A DNA stretch of 28,621 nucleotides from JABDCI01 sp964475835 (GTDB taxonomy: Bacteria; Verrucomicrobiota; Verrucomicrobiia; JABWAM01), in assembly GCA_964475835.1 (NCBI GenBank), contig CAYYYL010000035.1:1-28621 (forward strand), written 5' to 3'. The notes below the pieces were generated by a model, which was not told the DNA's origin, ran no database searches, and was given only the letters and a program-made list of their open reading frames with translations. The position numbers and the translations under genes are program-made. Every line of letters starts with the position of its first letter. Position 1 is the first letter of the stretch. Shown in pieces: positions 18,580-26,372 of the stretch.

Positions 18580-18966
18580 TTACGCTTCTGCATTCGCCAG
18601 ATTCCCCCAGTGGGGATGCTTTTCTCCGCCACCCCGTTTGGAATTGGGGCGGTGGCGCTGGACTTTGGTTTTGCATTTGCGCATCTGGCGGGCCAGCTTG
18701 TTGACGCAGAGATCGATCGAGGCGTACATGTCCGAGGAGGCATGGACCGCTTGAAGATGGATGTGTTTGGTGCATTTCAAAACCACCTCACATCGTTGAA
18801 GGAACTTTTGAACGTCAAGGATGACGTGAGCCTGGATGACTTTCGGGAACTCCAGGTTGATGGATTCGAGTTTTCGCCGGGCGTAGTCCCGGATGGAGTC
18901 GGTGAGTTGGACGTGACGTGCTGTGACCGTGATTTCTGCTGTTTCAGTGTTCATAGTACGAATCAT
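18580..18966 (-). CDS. hpf: Ribosome hibernation-promoting factor, short form
   Basis: The product has 128 residues from 18966, or 124 from the ATG at 18954. The sequence 'ITVTARHVQLTDSIRDYARR' with 'KLESINLEFPKVIQAHVILDV' is the YfiA/HPF fold, and 'DMYASIDLCVNKLARQMRKCKTK' (DMYASIDLCVNKLARQMRK) is its conserved second helix. HPF binds the 30S subunit and promotes inactive 100S or protected 70S ribosomes in stationary phase. The C-terminal extension of long HPF is absent; a basic tail (RHRPNSKRGGG) replaces it. AGAAGGA lies directly before 18966 and 12 bases before 18954, so both starts are possible. It is monocistronic with its own terminator. Confidence 0.94.
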   Translation of the reverse strand: MIRTMNTETAEITVTARHVQLTDSIRDYARRKLESINLEFPKVIQAHVILDVQKFLQRCEVVLKCTKHIHLQAVHASSDMYASIDLCVNKLARQMRKCKTKVQRHRPNSKRGGGEKHPHWGNLANAEA

Positions 18967-19102
18967 TCCTTCTGTTGGTTTGACCGAAAATATTCACACC
19001 CGACATGGAAGTGAACCTGTTGACCAAAATAAAATGCCCTGCAGGGACCGTCTGCATGCATGTGGTTTCGAAGTCGCACGCGATCTGTAGAGCTAAATTG
19101 GT

Positions 19103-19164
19103 CGCTCAGTATAGGCTATCCGTTTGGTTATGGAGTAGCGTAACGCCTACACCTATACTGAGCG
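19103..19164. repeat. Perfect 13-bp inverted repeat
   Basis: CGCTCAGTATAGG (19103-19115) is exactly repeated in reverse complement at 19152-19164. The 36 bases between contain a second smaller stem (GTAGCGTAACGCCTAC, imperfect). No target-site duplication or T-run flanks it. It could be the stem of a structured RNA, a protein-binding site or a tiny mobile element remnant. Confidence 0.8.
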
Positions 19165-19255
19165 GAATCCTTATCTTCAAGACTAATATAACCCATATTT
19201 TTCCGGCTTGCTGCACGTTTTTTGTGAAAAATGGCACTGATTCATGACCTTTGAT

Positions 19256-19277
19256 GCCCCAGGGAAGGGCTTTTTTT
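19256..19277 (+). terminator. Possible Rho-independent terminator
   Basis: GCCC (19256-19259) pairs with GGGC (19267-19270) over a 7-base loop, and seven T follow immediately (19271-19277). The stem is short but all G-C. No protein gene on the plus strand ends here, so it may close an untranslated transcript. Confidence 0.4.
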
Positions 19278-19338
19278 CGTGCTCTGAAATCAAGGTTGAA
19301 ATATTCGAATCGAGCCCATCGGTTGACCTCAAGTGGGA

Positions 19339-19367
19339 TTGACCTTTTAGGGAGTTCGGACTAACGT
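19339..19367 (+). promoter_or_regulatory. Possible promoter of tRNA-Leu(CAG)
   Basis: TTGACC (19339-19344, five of six -35 matches) is followed after exactly 17 bases by TAACGT (19362-19367, three of six -10 matches). This would start transcription a few bases before the tRNA. Confidence 0.35.
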
Positions 19368-19380
19368 GATTGTTCGAAAA

Positions 19381-19465
19381 GCCCGGGTGGCGGAATTGGC
19401 AGACGCGCTAGATTCAGGTTCTAGTCCTTAACAGGGTGCAGGTTCGAGTCCTGTCCCGGGCACCA
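19381..19465 (+). tRNA. tRNA-Leu (anticodon CAG)
   Basis: The 5' end GCCCGGG pairs with CCCGGGC at 19455-19461, and A-CCA is encoded at 19462-19465. The anticodon arm CTAGA-TTCAGGT-TCTAG gives CAG at positions 34-36. A long variable arm (TCCTTAACAGGGT) and T loop GGTTCGAGTCC are typical of leucine tRNA. It decodes CUG, a frequent leucine codon in these genes. Confidence 0.97.
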
Positions 19466-19480
19466 CCCCATTCGGGGTGG
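19463..19480 (+). terminator. Stem-loop at the tRNA-Leu(CAG) 3' end
   Basis: CCACCCC-ATTC-GGGGTGG is a perfect 7-bp stem that starts in the CCA end of the tRNA. It is followed by CGGGCTTACC with no T-run. It may act as a processing or termination signal. Confidence 0.35.
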
Positions 19481-19574
19481 CGGGCTTACCTATTAGGGGG
19501 GTAACCCACGTCTCTGCACCAAAAACTTTCCCTGCGAACGGATAACCGCTCCATTTTTCAGGGGGGCAGATGGG

Positions 19575-22500
19575 TCAGGGATTTTTCTTTTTCAGCAGTT
19601 GATCCATCAGGTTGTTCACGGGACCCGTGCTGGCGGGAGGAGCATTTGTGGAGGTGTCGGGGAGCTCGGATGGGGATGGCTCTTTTTCTTTCTTTTTCAG
19701 GAACTCTTTGAGGATATTGACCCCGGTGTTGATGGCGGCACCACCGATAAGTTTGGTGCTATCCACCTGGACGTCCGGATTGGACAGGGAACCACCCACG
19801 CGTGTAGCGTTGGGGAGTTTGATCCAGTCCCCTGTCTCGGCGCTGACGATCTGGGTGAGTTGGGAGAGAAGAGCGGAACGATTCATGACGTCCCGCTTGA
19901 TCTTGAGGCCGGCTTCCATCTGGAGTTGTTGATTCCAGAGGAGGTTGCCGCGCAGGGTTGCTTCAATGGCGGATCCTGCAAGGTGGAGGTTGTCGGTATG
20001 AACCTTCCCATCCGAAATGCGTGCCGAGGCCTCGATCTGGTCCATGGAAGAGGCGGCGATGTCGTCTGATTGGAGAAGTTTGCCCAGCTGTTCAAGGGCA
20101 TGTTTCATGGCCGGGACTTGTTGCATGTGGGTCCCTTTTGCGGAAATTTCCAGGGCGGCGTCCAGATGGTTTTGCAAGTCTCCCGAGTTCAGGCCACGAC
20201 CCTGACCATAAAATTTGAGATTGAGGGTGCCACCGAGAGTATTGCGCAACTTGGGGGCAAAGGCGTCCACGACAGGCGCCAGAGGAAGGGCATCCCCCTG
20301 AAGTTCAAAATGAAACAAAGGTTTCCCGGGAGGGGGGTCGGTCCAGATTTTTGCGGAAATGGGGGAGCCGTTGAGTTTGAGGGAGCCATTGTCGAGGCGA
20401 AGAGTTTCCCCTTTTTGAATGTAGGGCAGATGAACTTCGGTGACCTGAAGGCTTCTGATTCGTATCGAATCTGCCTGCAGGTTAAGTGAAAGGTCCCAGG
20501 ATTTTCCTCCCGAACTTGGGGGGGGAGGAGGGGATGCCACGGGGGCGGCCGTGTCTATGTTTGGGGCATTTGCTGGCGTTTTCATGCCTCCCGAGGTGGC
20601 CGGGGTCACCTGATTACTTGAAGAAATGGGGGCGAAACGATCCCACCATGGAGTAAGGTCCAGGGATTTGGTTTGCATCGTCAAGTCTCCGACCCACCTT
20701 TGCGCTTGGGATTGCAAGGAACCCCGTATCTGGATCAGATTTTCAGCGCCCTCCACGGGGTCCCATTGAAGGGTCATCTCTTTGATTTGAAGGATTTGAT
20801 TGGTGGAGTAACCCACGTCCGTGGTGATCTTCAGGGAGAGAGGAGAGGATGCGGTTGGAGCAGCATCCTCGAGAATGAAGTTTTTCATTTCGCCCTCGTT
20901 CTTCCAGGAAAAGCCCCCGTCCTGATACAGCCAGTCCCCATGGCTGGACAGTTCCATCGAGCGAAGTTTTCGTTCCGGGAACCACAGGGAAAAGAAGGGG
21001 CTGAAAAGTGGGTCCTTCCATTCCTTGAAGTCATAATGGACACGAAGGGCGGAGTCATTGTCCGTGAAACTTGCCTTGAAGAGGCATGTTCCGGCTGGGG
21101 CGCCATGCCGGGTGACGGCGAATGTTGCGTTGTCCATTTGGATCACCCCGGCGGCTCCGGTCAGGTCTCCTGAAAAACTGAGAGAGAGCTGGTCGTAGGG
21201 GATTTGATGATAGACGAGGGAAGCGTTGTCCATCGAAGCGTTGATGCGACAGGCGTAGGTCTTGTGGTCTTTTTGGGTCCAGGTCAGCCTGCTCTGGAAT
21301 GCACCGGAACTGTAACTCGTTTGAAGGATGGGCAAAACCTTTCCGACTTCGGACAGGGCGGAGCGGATCTCAAGCGAACCGGCCCCCTGATGGCTGTACA
21401 AATCCCGGCTGCCCGAAAGATGGATGGTCAAAAGAGGGGATGTTTTTTCCGTGATGCTGAGGACGGCTTCATTGACCACAGAAAGATTGCTGAGACGATC
21501 CAGGGTGAACATGCCATCCGCGGAGAGATCACTGTCCACCAGCTTGATGAAGGGGGAGTCGAGAATGACGCCTGCGAGTCGTGCATGTGTATCGATGTTC
21601 AGTTTTTGTCCCTGATTGCTGGAAGTGATTTTGATGGCGGTCTCCAGCATGCCCCGGGACACCTTCCAGGCTTCCGGAAGGTTGAGGAAGGGAAGGATTG
21701 AGACGGTATCAAAAGGAAGCACCTGGATGGAAAGCTCGGCATCTTGGGCGGTTGTATCCGCAGATGGGGAGTCCCCCCACGTGAGGGACATGGGCTGGTG
21801 AAGCGCTCCTTCCATGAAGGGCTTGTCTTCACGTCTGCCATGAAGGGTGAAGGTTTTGAAAAGTGCCCGGCTTTTTGAGAAATCGATTTCGATCGCAAAA
21901 TCACCCGTGAACGAAGTGGATTTCCATGCGTCAGGGGGCATGGTTGGGGAAGTGAAAGCTACTGTGGGGGCATCCAGGGAACCACTTAGGGCGAGTTGTT
22001 GTCCATGGTTGGCAAGAGAGAGATGAGCATTGAATCGAAGGGATGTGTTTTGAAAGTCGATTTTTCGTGAACTGAAAAAAGCGTTGAGCACACGATTTCC
22101 GATCGGGTCCATGGTCAGATCAAGTTCAGCTTCCCGTTTCTGAAGATTCAGGGGGCCCTTGCAACTGATCATCCCAAGGCTCTCTCCATTTCGCTGAAAA
22201 ATGAGGGAACCTTCCTTGAGGGCTCGCTGTCCCTGCGCGTCGGTGGAAAGATCCACGCGCAATTCCATAGAAATCCCGTTCCATGGATTATCATCCCGAG
22301 TGGTGTGAATTTCTGAAATGGTGACATGGCCCTGCGCGGTTTTGGGGAACCAATGGGGATCGATCTGGGTGGTCAGTTGAGACTGCCATTTTCCTTCCAT
22401 CGAGTGTTCATGTCCTCCCAGGGAATCCCGTATTGAAAACTCCCCACTCATGTTCCAAATCCCTTGGGCCCCGGCTTTGAAGTTGCTTCCGCTCACCTCA

Positions 22501-23081
22501 ACTTTTCGCAGGGAAACAACTTCGTGGGGTGCGGAATAGAATACAGAGAGATCGCGGATGTGGAGCTGTGAAAGAGAAAGCCGGGGAAACCATTCCGACG
22601 GGCTCGCTCGGGCCGGCGTGGATACCCCGGGTTTCAAAAGATCGAGAAAATTGGCGAGTCCGCTTCCCGATTCCTTTTCCTGGCTTTGGATATGAATGAC
22701 TCCCTGACTGCACGAGAGCGATTCGAAGGAGAGTCTTCCCCGGAGCAAATCCCATGGCCTATAGACCAACGCCACAACCCTGGCCTCGAACATGGGGTTG
22801 GATTCAGGCCCGATTTTGAGATCCTCCACCGCTAGCGAGCTCCAGATTCTCCAATGAACGGAGCCTGCGCGAACTTCCTGTTGGAATGCCTGGGAGAGCT
22901 TGGGAAGAACCACTCGATGCATTCCCGAATCGGTGGTGAGATAAAATCCAAGTCCGATGAGGGCAAGCAGGAGAATCAACCCCGTGCAAAAAAGCGCTCC
23001 GAACCAAAAGAGGAATCCCTTCCTCTTTTTTTTTGGAAGTTGTTGGGTCGCAACAGGTTCAGGTGGAGCTTCAACCGTCAT
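19575..23081 (-). CDS. AsmA-like large envelope protein
   Basis: The product has 1168 residues. A basic head with KKKRKG is followed by one membrane helix (about 22-48), then more than 1000 residues of beta-strand-rich sequence. The first part has the AsmA layout 'LPKLSQAFQQEVRAGSVHWR' with 'SSLAVEDLKIG' and 'ALVYRPWDLLRGRLSFESL' (YRPWDLLRG kept here as the core). Near the C-terminus 'LNLKFYGQGRG' and the helix-rich AsmA C-terminal region ('DLQNHLDAALEISAKG') are followed by 'RVGGSLSNPDVQVD', a typical AsmA/DUF748 ending. Such proteins form long hydrophobic grooves that carry phospholipids between membranes or help outer-membrane assembly. A disordered Pro/Ala stretch lies around residues 835-860 and the tail is KKKEKEPSPS-rich. 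It follows the dus gene by 85 bases on the same strand, so they may be cotranscribed. Confidence 0.85.
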   Translation of the reverse strand: MTVEAPPEPVATQQLPKKKRKGFLFWFGALFCTGLILLLALIGLGFYLTTDSGMHRVVLPKLSQAFQQEVRAGSVHWRIWSSLAVEDLKIGPESNPMFEARVVALVYRPWDLLRGRLSFESLSCSQGVIHIQSQEKESGSGLANFLDLLKPGVSTPARASPSEWFPRLSLSQLHIRDLSVFYSAPHEVVSLRKVEVSGSNFKAGAQGIWNMSGEFSIRDSLGGHEHSMEGKWQSQLTTQIDPHWFPKTAQGHVTISEIHTTRDDNPWNGISMELRVDLSTDAQGQRALKEGSLIFQRNGESLGMISCKGPLNLQKREAELDLTMDPIGNRVLNAFFSSRKIDFQNTSLRFNAHLSLANHGQQLALSGSLDAPTVAFTSPTMPPDAWKSTSFTGDFAIEIDFSKSRALFKTFTLHGRREDKPFMEGALHQPMSLTWGDSPSADTTAQDAELSIQVLPFDTVSILPFLNLPEAWKVSRGMLETAIKITSSNQGQKLNIDTHARLAGVILDSPFIKLVDSDLSADGMFTLDRLSNLSVVNEAVLSITEKTSPLLTIHLSGSRDLYSHQGAGSLEIRSALSEVGKVLPILQTSYSSGAFQSRLTWTQKDHKTYACRINASMDNASLVYHQIPYDQLSLSFSGDLTGAAGVIQMDNATFAVTRHGAPAGTCLFKASFTDNDSALRVHYDFKEWKDPLFSPFFSLWFPERKLRSMELSSHGDWLYQDGGFSWKNEGEMKNFILEDAAPTASSPLSLKITTDVGYSTNQILQIKEMTLQWDPVEGAENLIQIRGSLQSQAQRWVGDLTMQTKSLDLTPWWDRFAPISSSNQVTPATSGGMKTPANAPNIDTAAPVASPPPPPSSGGKSWDLSLNLQADSIRIRSLQVTEVHLPYIQKGETLRLDNGSLKLNGSPISAKIWTDPPPGKPLFHFELQGDALPLAPVVDAFAPKLRNTLGGTLNLKFYGQGRGLNSGDLQNHLDAALEISAKGTHMQQVPAMKHALEQLGKLLQSDDIAASSMDQIEASARISDGKVHTDNLHLAGSAIEATLRGNLLWNQQLQMEAGLKIKRDVMNRSALLSQLTQIVSAETGDWIKLPNATRVGGSLSNPDVQVDSTKLIGGAAINTGVNILKEFLKKKEKEPSPSELPDTSTNAPPASTGPVNNLMDQLLKKKNP

Positions 23082-23166
23082 GTGGATTCAAACTACAGCA
23101 AGAACAAACGTGCCCGAAAGGGAAAAGTTGTGATAAAAACCGAAAAAAACGGATTAGGGTTGGAAA

Positions 23167-24279
23167 TTACCAAAGTTCGTTTGGCCCTTTGGGTACGGGA
23201 ATGGCGTCGCGTCTGGCCACCGCGGGTTCAGATTGCATGAAGGATGCTTGAAGGGCGGGCGCCTTGTATTGGTGGCGCAGGTGCTGGTGTTCGTCCAGAA
23301 AGGCCGTCCTCCAAACCCGATAGTGGGAAACGATTTCGTCGAACTGGTCACGGGAGCTCAGGGAAGTGATTTGTCGGTTGAATTCCGCAGTGGGACCAAA
23401 CCGTTTTGAATACCATGTGGCGACCTTTCGGAACATGCGGCAGCCTGTCTCCACGCCGAACACCTCGATCATCCGGTCGAGATGTTTCGCCATCACTTGA
23501 ATGCGTTCGTCGAACTCGGGTTCGGGGGGAATCATTCCCGTAGCCAGGTAGTGCAGAGTGTGCTGGAAAATCCATGGATTGTAGAACGCTCCGCGCCCGA
23601 TGCTCACGGCGGAGCATCCCGTTTCCTCGAGCATGACCTTGGCCGCCTGGGGGGTGGTGATGTCTCCATTGCCAATGACGGGGATGTGTCGGACGGCCTG
23701 GACGACGGATCGGATGCCTGCCAGGTTAACGCGGCCGGAAAACCCCTGTTCCCGGGTGCGCCCATGGATGGTGATCGCGGCCACGCCCACGTCTTCGAGA
23801 CAGCGTGCGAGGTCCGGCGCAGTGATCTGGGAGTCGTCCCATCCCAGGCGCATTTTGCAGGTGACGGGTATCTTAAGGGCATCCACCATGCCTTTGACAA
23901 GCTGGGCAGTTTTGGTGTGTTCCGTCATCATCGCGGAGCCACCTCCGACGCGACAGACTTTCCGGACGGGACATCCCATATTGATGTCCACGATATCCAC
24001 GCCTTGCGATTCGAGGAAGAGGGCGGCGTCCCGCATCTCCTCGGGAACGGATCCAAAAAGCTGAACGGCGAGCGGGCGATCCTCCGGACGTGTTTCGATC
24101 AACTTCAACGCCTTGCGGTTTTTTTCGAGAAGCGACCGGGCGTTCACCAGATCCGTGGTGCAGAGTCCGACTCCGCCGATTTCGCGAATGACCAGGCGAA
24201 AGGGAAGGTTGGTGTATCCCGCCAGGGGGGCGAGAAACAGGTTGGAGGCCAGCTCCATGTGGCGCAGTCGAAAAGGCAT
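23167..24279 (-). CDS. dusB: tRNA-dihydrouridine synthase
   Basis: The product has 370 residues with the FMN TIM-barrel of the Dus family. 'NLFLAPLAGYTNLPFR' is the N-terminal signature ('APMAGxTDxxFR'), and 'DINMGCPVRKV' contains the catalytic Cys103. 'TCKMRLGWDD', 'ITIHGRTREQ' and 'VIGNGDITTP' follow in order, with 'SIGRGAFYNPWIF' near the end of the barrel; these make it DusB-like. The C-terminal helical domain binds tRNA. The enzyme reduces uridine to dihydrouridine in the tRNA D-loop with NADPH. A variable tail of about 30 residues is present. It diverges from yggS over 203 bases that hold two REP-type hairpins. Confidence 0.95.
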   Translation of the reverse strand: MPFRLRHMELASNLFLAPLAGYTNLPFRLVIREIGGVGLCTTDLVNARSLLEKNRKALKLIETRPEDRPLAVQLFGSVPEEMRDAALFLESQGVDIVDINMGCPVRKVCRVGGGSAMMTEHTKTAQLVKGMVDALKIPVTCKMRLGWDDSQITAPDLARCLEDVGVAAITIHGRTREQGFSGRVNLAGIRSVVQAVRHIPVIGNGDITTPQAAKVMLEETGCSAVSIGRGAFYNPWIFQHTLHYLATGMIPPEPEFDERIQVMAKHLDRMIEVFGVETGCRMFRKVATWYSKRFGPTAEFNRQITSLSSRDQFDEIVSHYRVWRTAFLDEHQHLRHQYKAPALQASFMQSEPAVARRDAIPVPKGPNELW

Positions 24280-24369
24280 TGAATCAATTTAGAAGAATTT
24301 ATCCCCACAACCAAGCCACAACTCCGGTGATAGGCTGGAAATGGCTGGCTTGGAATTCTCGTTTGATGC

Positions 24370-24393
24370 GGCCGCAGGGACGCGGCCACCTAC
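24370..24393 (-). repeat. REP-type hairpin, left half of a mirror pair
   Basis: On the minus strand: GTAG, GT, stem GGCCGC, loop GTCCCT, stem GCGGCC. A GTAG head followed by a short GC hairpin is the form of REP elements moved by RAYT transposases. It faces the plus-strand copy 5 bases away. Confidence 0.8.
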
Positions 24394-24398
24394 CGTCG

Positions 24399-24422
24399 GT
24401 AGCTCGTCGCGTCCCTGCGACG
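24399..24422 (+). repeat. REP-type hairpin, right half of a mirror pair
   Basis: On the plus strand: GTAG, CT, stem CGTCGC, loop GTCCCT, stem GCGACG. Lengths and loop are identical to the left copy, while the stem has different bases that still pair. This covariation supports selection on the hairpin. The pair has a BIME-like arrangement. Confidence 0.8.
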
Positions 24423-24482
24423 GGAATTAATCGTCGCAACGCAGTCGTTCCCACTTTTTCCGTAACCTGCTATAGTCGATCC

Positions 24483-25205
24483 ATGCTCGAGGCGAACTAC
24501 CTTCAGATTCAGAAGCGCATGTCGGATGCCTGTTCCTGTTCCCATCGGAATCTGGCGGAAGTTACCTTGGTGGCGGTCAGCAAAACCCATCCGCCTGAAT
24601 CGGTGGACGCTCTGGCCCGTTTGGGGGTTCGTGATTTTGGCGAAAACAAGGTTCAGGAGGCAAAGGCCAAAATTCCGCTCTGCAGTGGATCGATTCGCTG
24701 GCATGGGATCGGACATCTTCAGACCAACAAGGCGAAGGAGGCGGTCCGCCTCTTTTCCATGATTCATGCCGTCGATTCCATGAAACTGGCCCTGGAGCTT
24801 GAAAAACATGCCGATGCCCAGGCAAAGCGGATGGCCGTTTTGCTGGAAGTGAATGTCTCCGGTGAGGGGAGCAAGTTTGGAATCAAGCCCGAGTCGCTGA
24901 ATGAGCTCGCGCTTGAAATCAACGCCTTGCCGCATCTGGAACTTCAGGGCTTGATGACCATGGCTCCTTATTCCGAGGATCCAGAAGCCTCCCGGCCTTT
25001 TTTTAAGAAGCTTGCGGGGTTGAAACGTGAACTTGAACAGAAACTCGGCGCGCCCCTGCCGCATCTGTCGATGGGAATGAGCGGGGATTTTGAAGTGGCG
25101 ATTGAAGAAGGGGCGACCTTGATCCGGGTGGGAACCGCCCTTTTCGGAAAGCGAATGTCGGGGGCGTTTCGGAGGGTGGGGTTGGGAGGAGAGGGGGAAA
25201 GTTGA
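24483..25205 (+). CDS. yggS: YggS/PLPBP-family pyridoxal phosphate homeostasis protein
   Basis: From the ATG at 24483 the product has 240 residues. The PLP-binding Lys34 is in 'VTLVAVSKTHPPE', the family hallmark. 'FGENKVQEAKAK', 'WHGIGHLQTNKAK', 'IHAVDS', 'VNVSGEGSKFGI', 'LQGLMTMAPYSED' and 'LSMGMSGDFEVAIEEGATLIRVGTALFG' (LSMGMSGDFEVAI, RVGTALFG) all match in order. The protein has no known enzyme activity; it holds PLP and balances B6 and amino-acid pools in the cytoplasm. Upstream in-frame codons run back into the REP pair and are rejected. It is monocistronic. Confidence 0.96.
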   Translation: MLEANYLQIQKRMSDACSCSHRNLAEVTLVAVSKTHPPESVDALARLGVRDFGENKVQEAKAKIPLCSGSIRWHGIGHLQTNKAKEAVRLFSMIHAVDSMKLALELEKHADAQAKRMAVLLEVNVSGEGSKFGIKPESLNELALEINALPHLELQGLMTMAPYSEDPEASRPFFKKLAGLKRELEQKLGAPLPHLSMGMSGDFEVAIEEGATLIRVGTALFGKRMSGAFRRVGLGGEGES

Positions 25206-25216
25206 AACCATTCCTT

Positions 25217-25254
25217 AGAAGAAAACCAATAAAAGAATTTCTTCTGCCCTTTTT
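25217..25254 (+). terminator. Possible terminator of yggS
   Basis: AGAAGAAA (25217-25224) pairs exactly with TTTCTTCT (25238-25245) over a 13-base loop, and CCCTTTTT follows. The stem is AT-rich and weak, so termination is uncertain. Confidence 0.35.
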
Positions 25255-25313
25255 GAATTTTTGTTATTGGGACAGTGCAGGGCCCCGTTTGGGAGGTGGA
25301 ACAAGAATTCTTC

Positions 25314-25341
25314 TTGAAATTCCCCCATTTATCTATAGGAT
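25314..25341 (+). promoter_or_regulatory. Possible promoter of the TIM-barrel isomerase gene
   Basis: TTGAAA (25314-25319, five of six -35 matches) and TAGGAT (25336-25341, four of six -10 matches) are separated by 16 bases. They are about 70 bases upstream of the ATG at 25411. Confidence 0.4.
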
Positions 25342-25410
25342 GATGGGTTTCTTGCCTCGAGAATCGCCGGTACATGAATACCGGTGCCTGGGGCCAACCG
25401 CGCGAATCCC

Positions 25411-26238
25411 ATGATCAAATCCATTAGCATGTGGTCGTTCCCCCCGTCCCTGGGTGTGGAAGATTGTTTCAACATGGCCAAGAAGCTTGGCTATCAGGGC
25501 GTCGAAATGACCTGTGACTTGAAGGGGCGGTTTTCAGTTTCAGCTAGTGAGGAAGATTGTGAGAACACCCGCCGGGTGGCCCACAAGCTGGGAATCCAGA
25601 TCACCTCGCTCGCCAGTCATGTGGCATGGACGGTTTCCCCGACGTCTGATCTCGCAAGCGATCGGGAGAAGGCGGTGGAGCTTTATCGCCGGATGATTCA
25701 GATTTCACGTTGGTTGGGAGTGGACTCCATTCTCGTCGTTCCCGGGGCGGTGCAGAATCCCTTCGACAAGAAATTCAAGCCTGTCCGGTACGATACCGCC
25801 TACGAACGGGCGGCCGAGTTCATTGAGAAGCTTCTCCCTTTTGCGGAAAAGTATCAGATTCGCATCTGTGTGGAGAATTCGTGGAACAATTTTTTGATGT
25901 CACCTCTCGAGCTGAAGGATTTTGTGGATTCCTTCGATCATCCGAGTGTGCGGATCTATTTTGATATCGGAAACGTCATGCGTTTCGGGGTGCCCCAGCA
26001 CTGGGTGGAGATTCTTGGCAACAAGGTGCACCGCGTGCATATCAAGGATATGAAACTGGACGGGGACTGGCTCGACGGTTTCTGTCCCTTGCTTCAGGGG
26101 GATGTGCCGTTCAAGGAAGTGATGAAAGCTCTGAAGAAGCAGGGCTACAATCGCAGCATCACGGCCGAAGTTCTTCCTGCCACCGAGGCGACCCTGAAGC
26201 ACACGTCCAAGGCGATGGACAAAATTCTGAAGATGTAA
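25411..26238 (+). CDS. Sugar phosphate isomerase/epimerase-like TIM barrel
   Basis: From the ATG at 25411 the product has 275 residues. It has the AP-endonuclease 2/xylose isomerase-like fold: 'MAKKLGYQGVEMTCD' near the start, metal ligands in 'ICVENSWNNF' (Glu), 'IYFDIGNVMRFG' (Asp), 'VHRVHIKDM' (His) and 'ITAEVLPAT' (Glu). Such proteins isomerise or epimerise sugars, inositols or hydroxy acids; the substrate is unknown. It has no signal peptide, so it should be cytoplasmic. It is alone on the plus strand between a possible promoter and a stem-loop with a T-run, so it is probably monocistronic. The family is very common in Verrucomicrobiota and Planctomycetota. Confidence 0.92.
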   Translation: MIKSISMWSFPPSLGVEDCFNMAKKLGYQGVEMTCDLKGRFSVSASEEDCENTRRVAHKLGIQITSLASHVAWTVSPTSDLASDREKAVELYRRMIQISRWLGVDSILVVPGAVQNPFDKKFKPVRYDTAYERAAEFIEKLLPFAEKYQIRICVENSWNNFLMSPLELKDFVDSFDHPSVRIYFDIGNVMRFGVPQHWVEILGNKVHRVHIKDMKLDGDWLDGFCPLLQGDVPFKEVMKALKKQGYNRSITAEVLPATEATLKHTSKAMDKILKM

Positions 26239-26243
26239 GCGCT

Positions 26244-26268
26244 TCGGAGGATTTTTCTCCGACGTTTT
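26244..26268 (+). terminator. Possible terminator after the TIM-barrel gene
   Basis: TCGGAG-GATTTTT-CTCCGA is a 6-bp stem starting 6 bases after the stop codon and followed by CGTTTT. The T-run is short. Confidence 0.5.
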
Positions 26269-26310
26269 ACATCATTGGATTGGACCGAGAAGGGCGGTCT
26301 GTAACCTTTC

Positions 26311-26335
26311 GGCGCGCCCAGCGGTCGCGCCCTAC
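26311..26335 (-). repeat. REP-type hairpin, single copy
   Basis: On the minus strand: GTAG, stem GGCGCG, loop ACCGCTGGG, stem CGCGCC. It has the same GTAG head and a 6-bp GC stem as the pair near 24400, but a different loop and no 2-base spacer, so it belongs to a different subtype. Confidence 0.65.
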
Positions 26336-26372
26336 CTGAAAATGTATCGACTACACTTCAATTTAAACGGCT

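Larger units (their letters stand above)
18967..19380. other. Intergenic region between hpf and tRNA-Leu(CAG)
   Basis: This 414-base gap has no supportable protein gene; the short open frame at 19005-19247 has unusual composition and no start signals. It is more AT-rich than the surrounding genes. It holds a perfect 10-base palindrome CCCTGCAGGG (19037-19046), a 13-bp inverted repeat (19103-19164), a T-run after a small GC stem (19256-19277) and a possible tRNA promoter (19339-19367). The hpf promoter should also be here on the minus strand. A small structured RNA on the plus strand is possible. Confidence 0.5.

Noticed and set aside
17801..18775. Long version of the UPF0173 hydrolase starting at 18775
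   Set aside because: The extra 97 residues would be translated through the hpf terminator and from an alternate frame of hpf. The family begins at the MTVRYFGHS region.
19103..19164. Insertion sequence or MITE
   Set aside because: The arms are perfect, but no target duplication, second copy or transposase is seen, so only an inverted repeat is claimed.
19005..19247. 80-codon frame in the hpf-tRNA spacer
   Set aside because: It has no ribosome site, spans the 13-bp inverted repeat, and has a Cys/Thr/His-rich composition unlike the neighbouring genes.
24390..25211. 273-codon open frame on the minus strand
   Set aside because: It is antisense to yggS and overlaps the REP pair. It lacks any family features.
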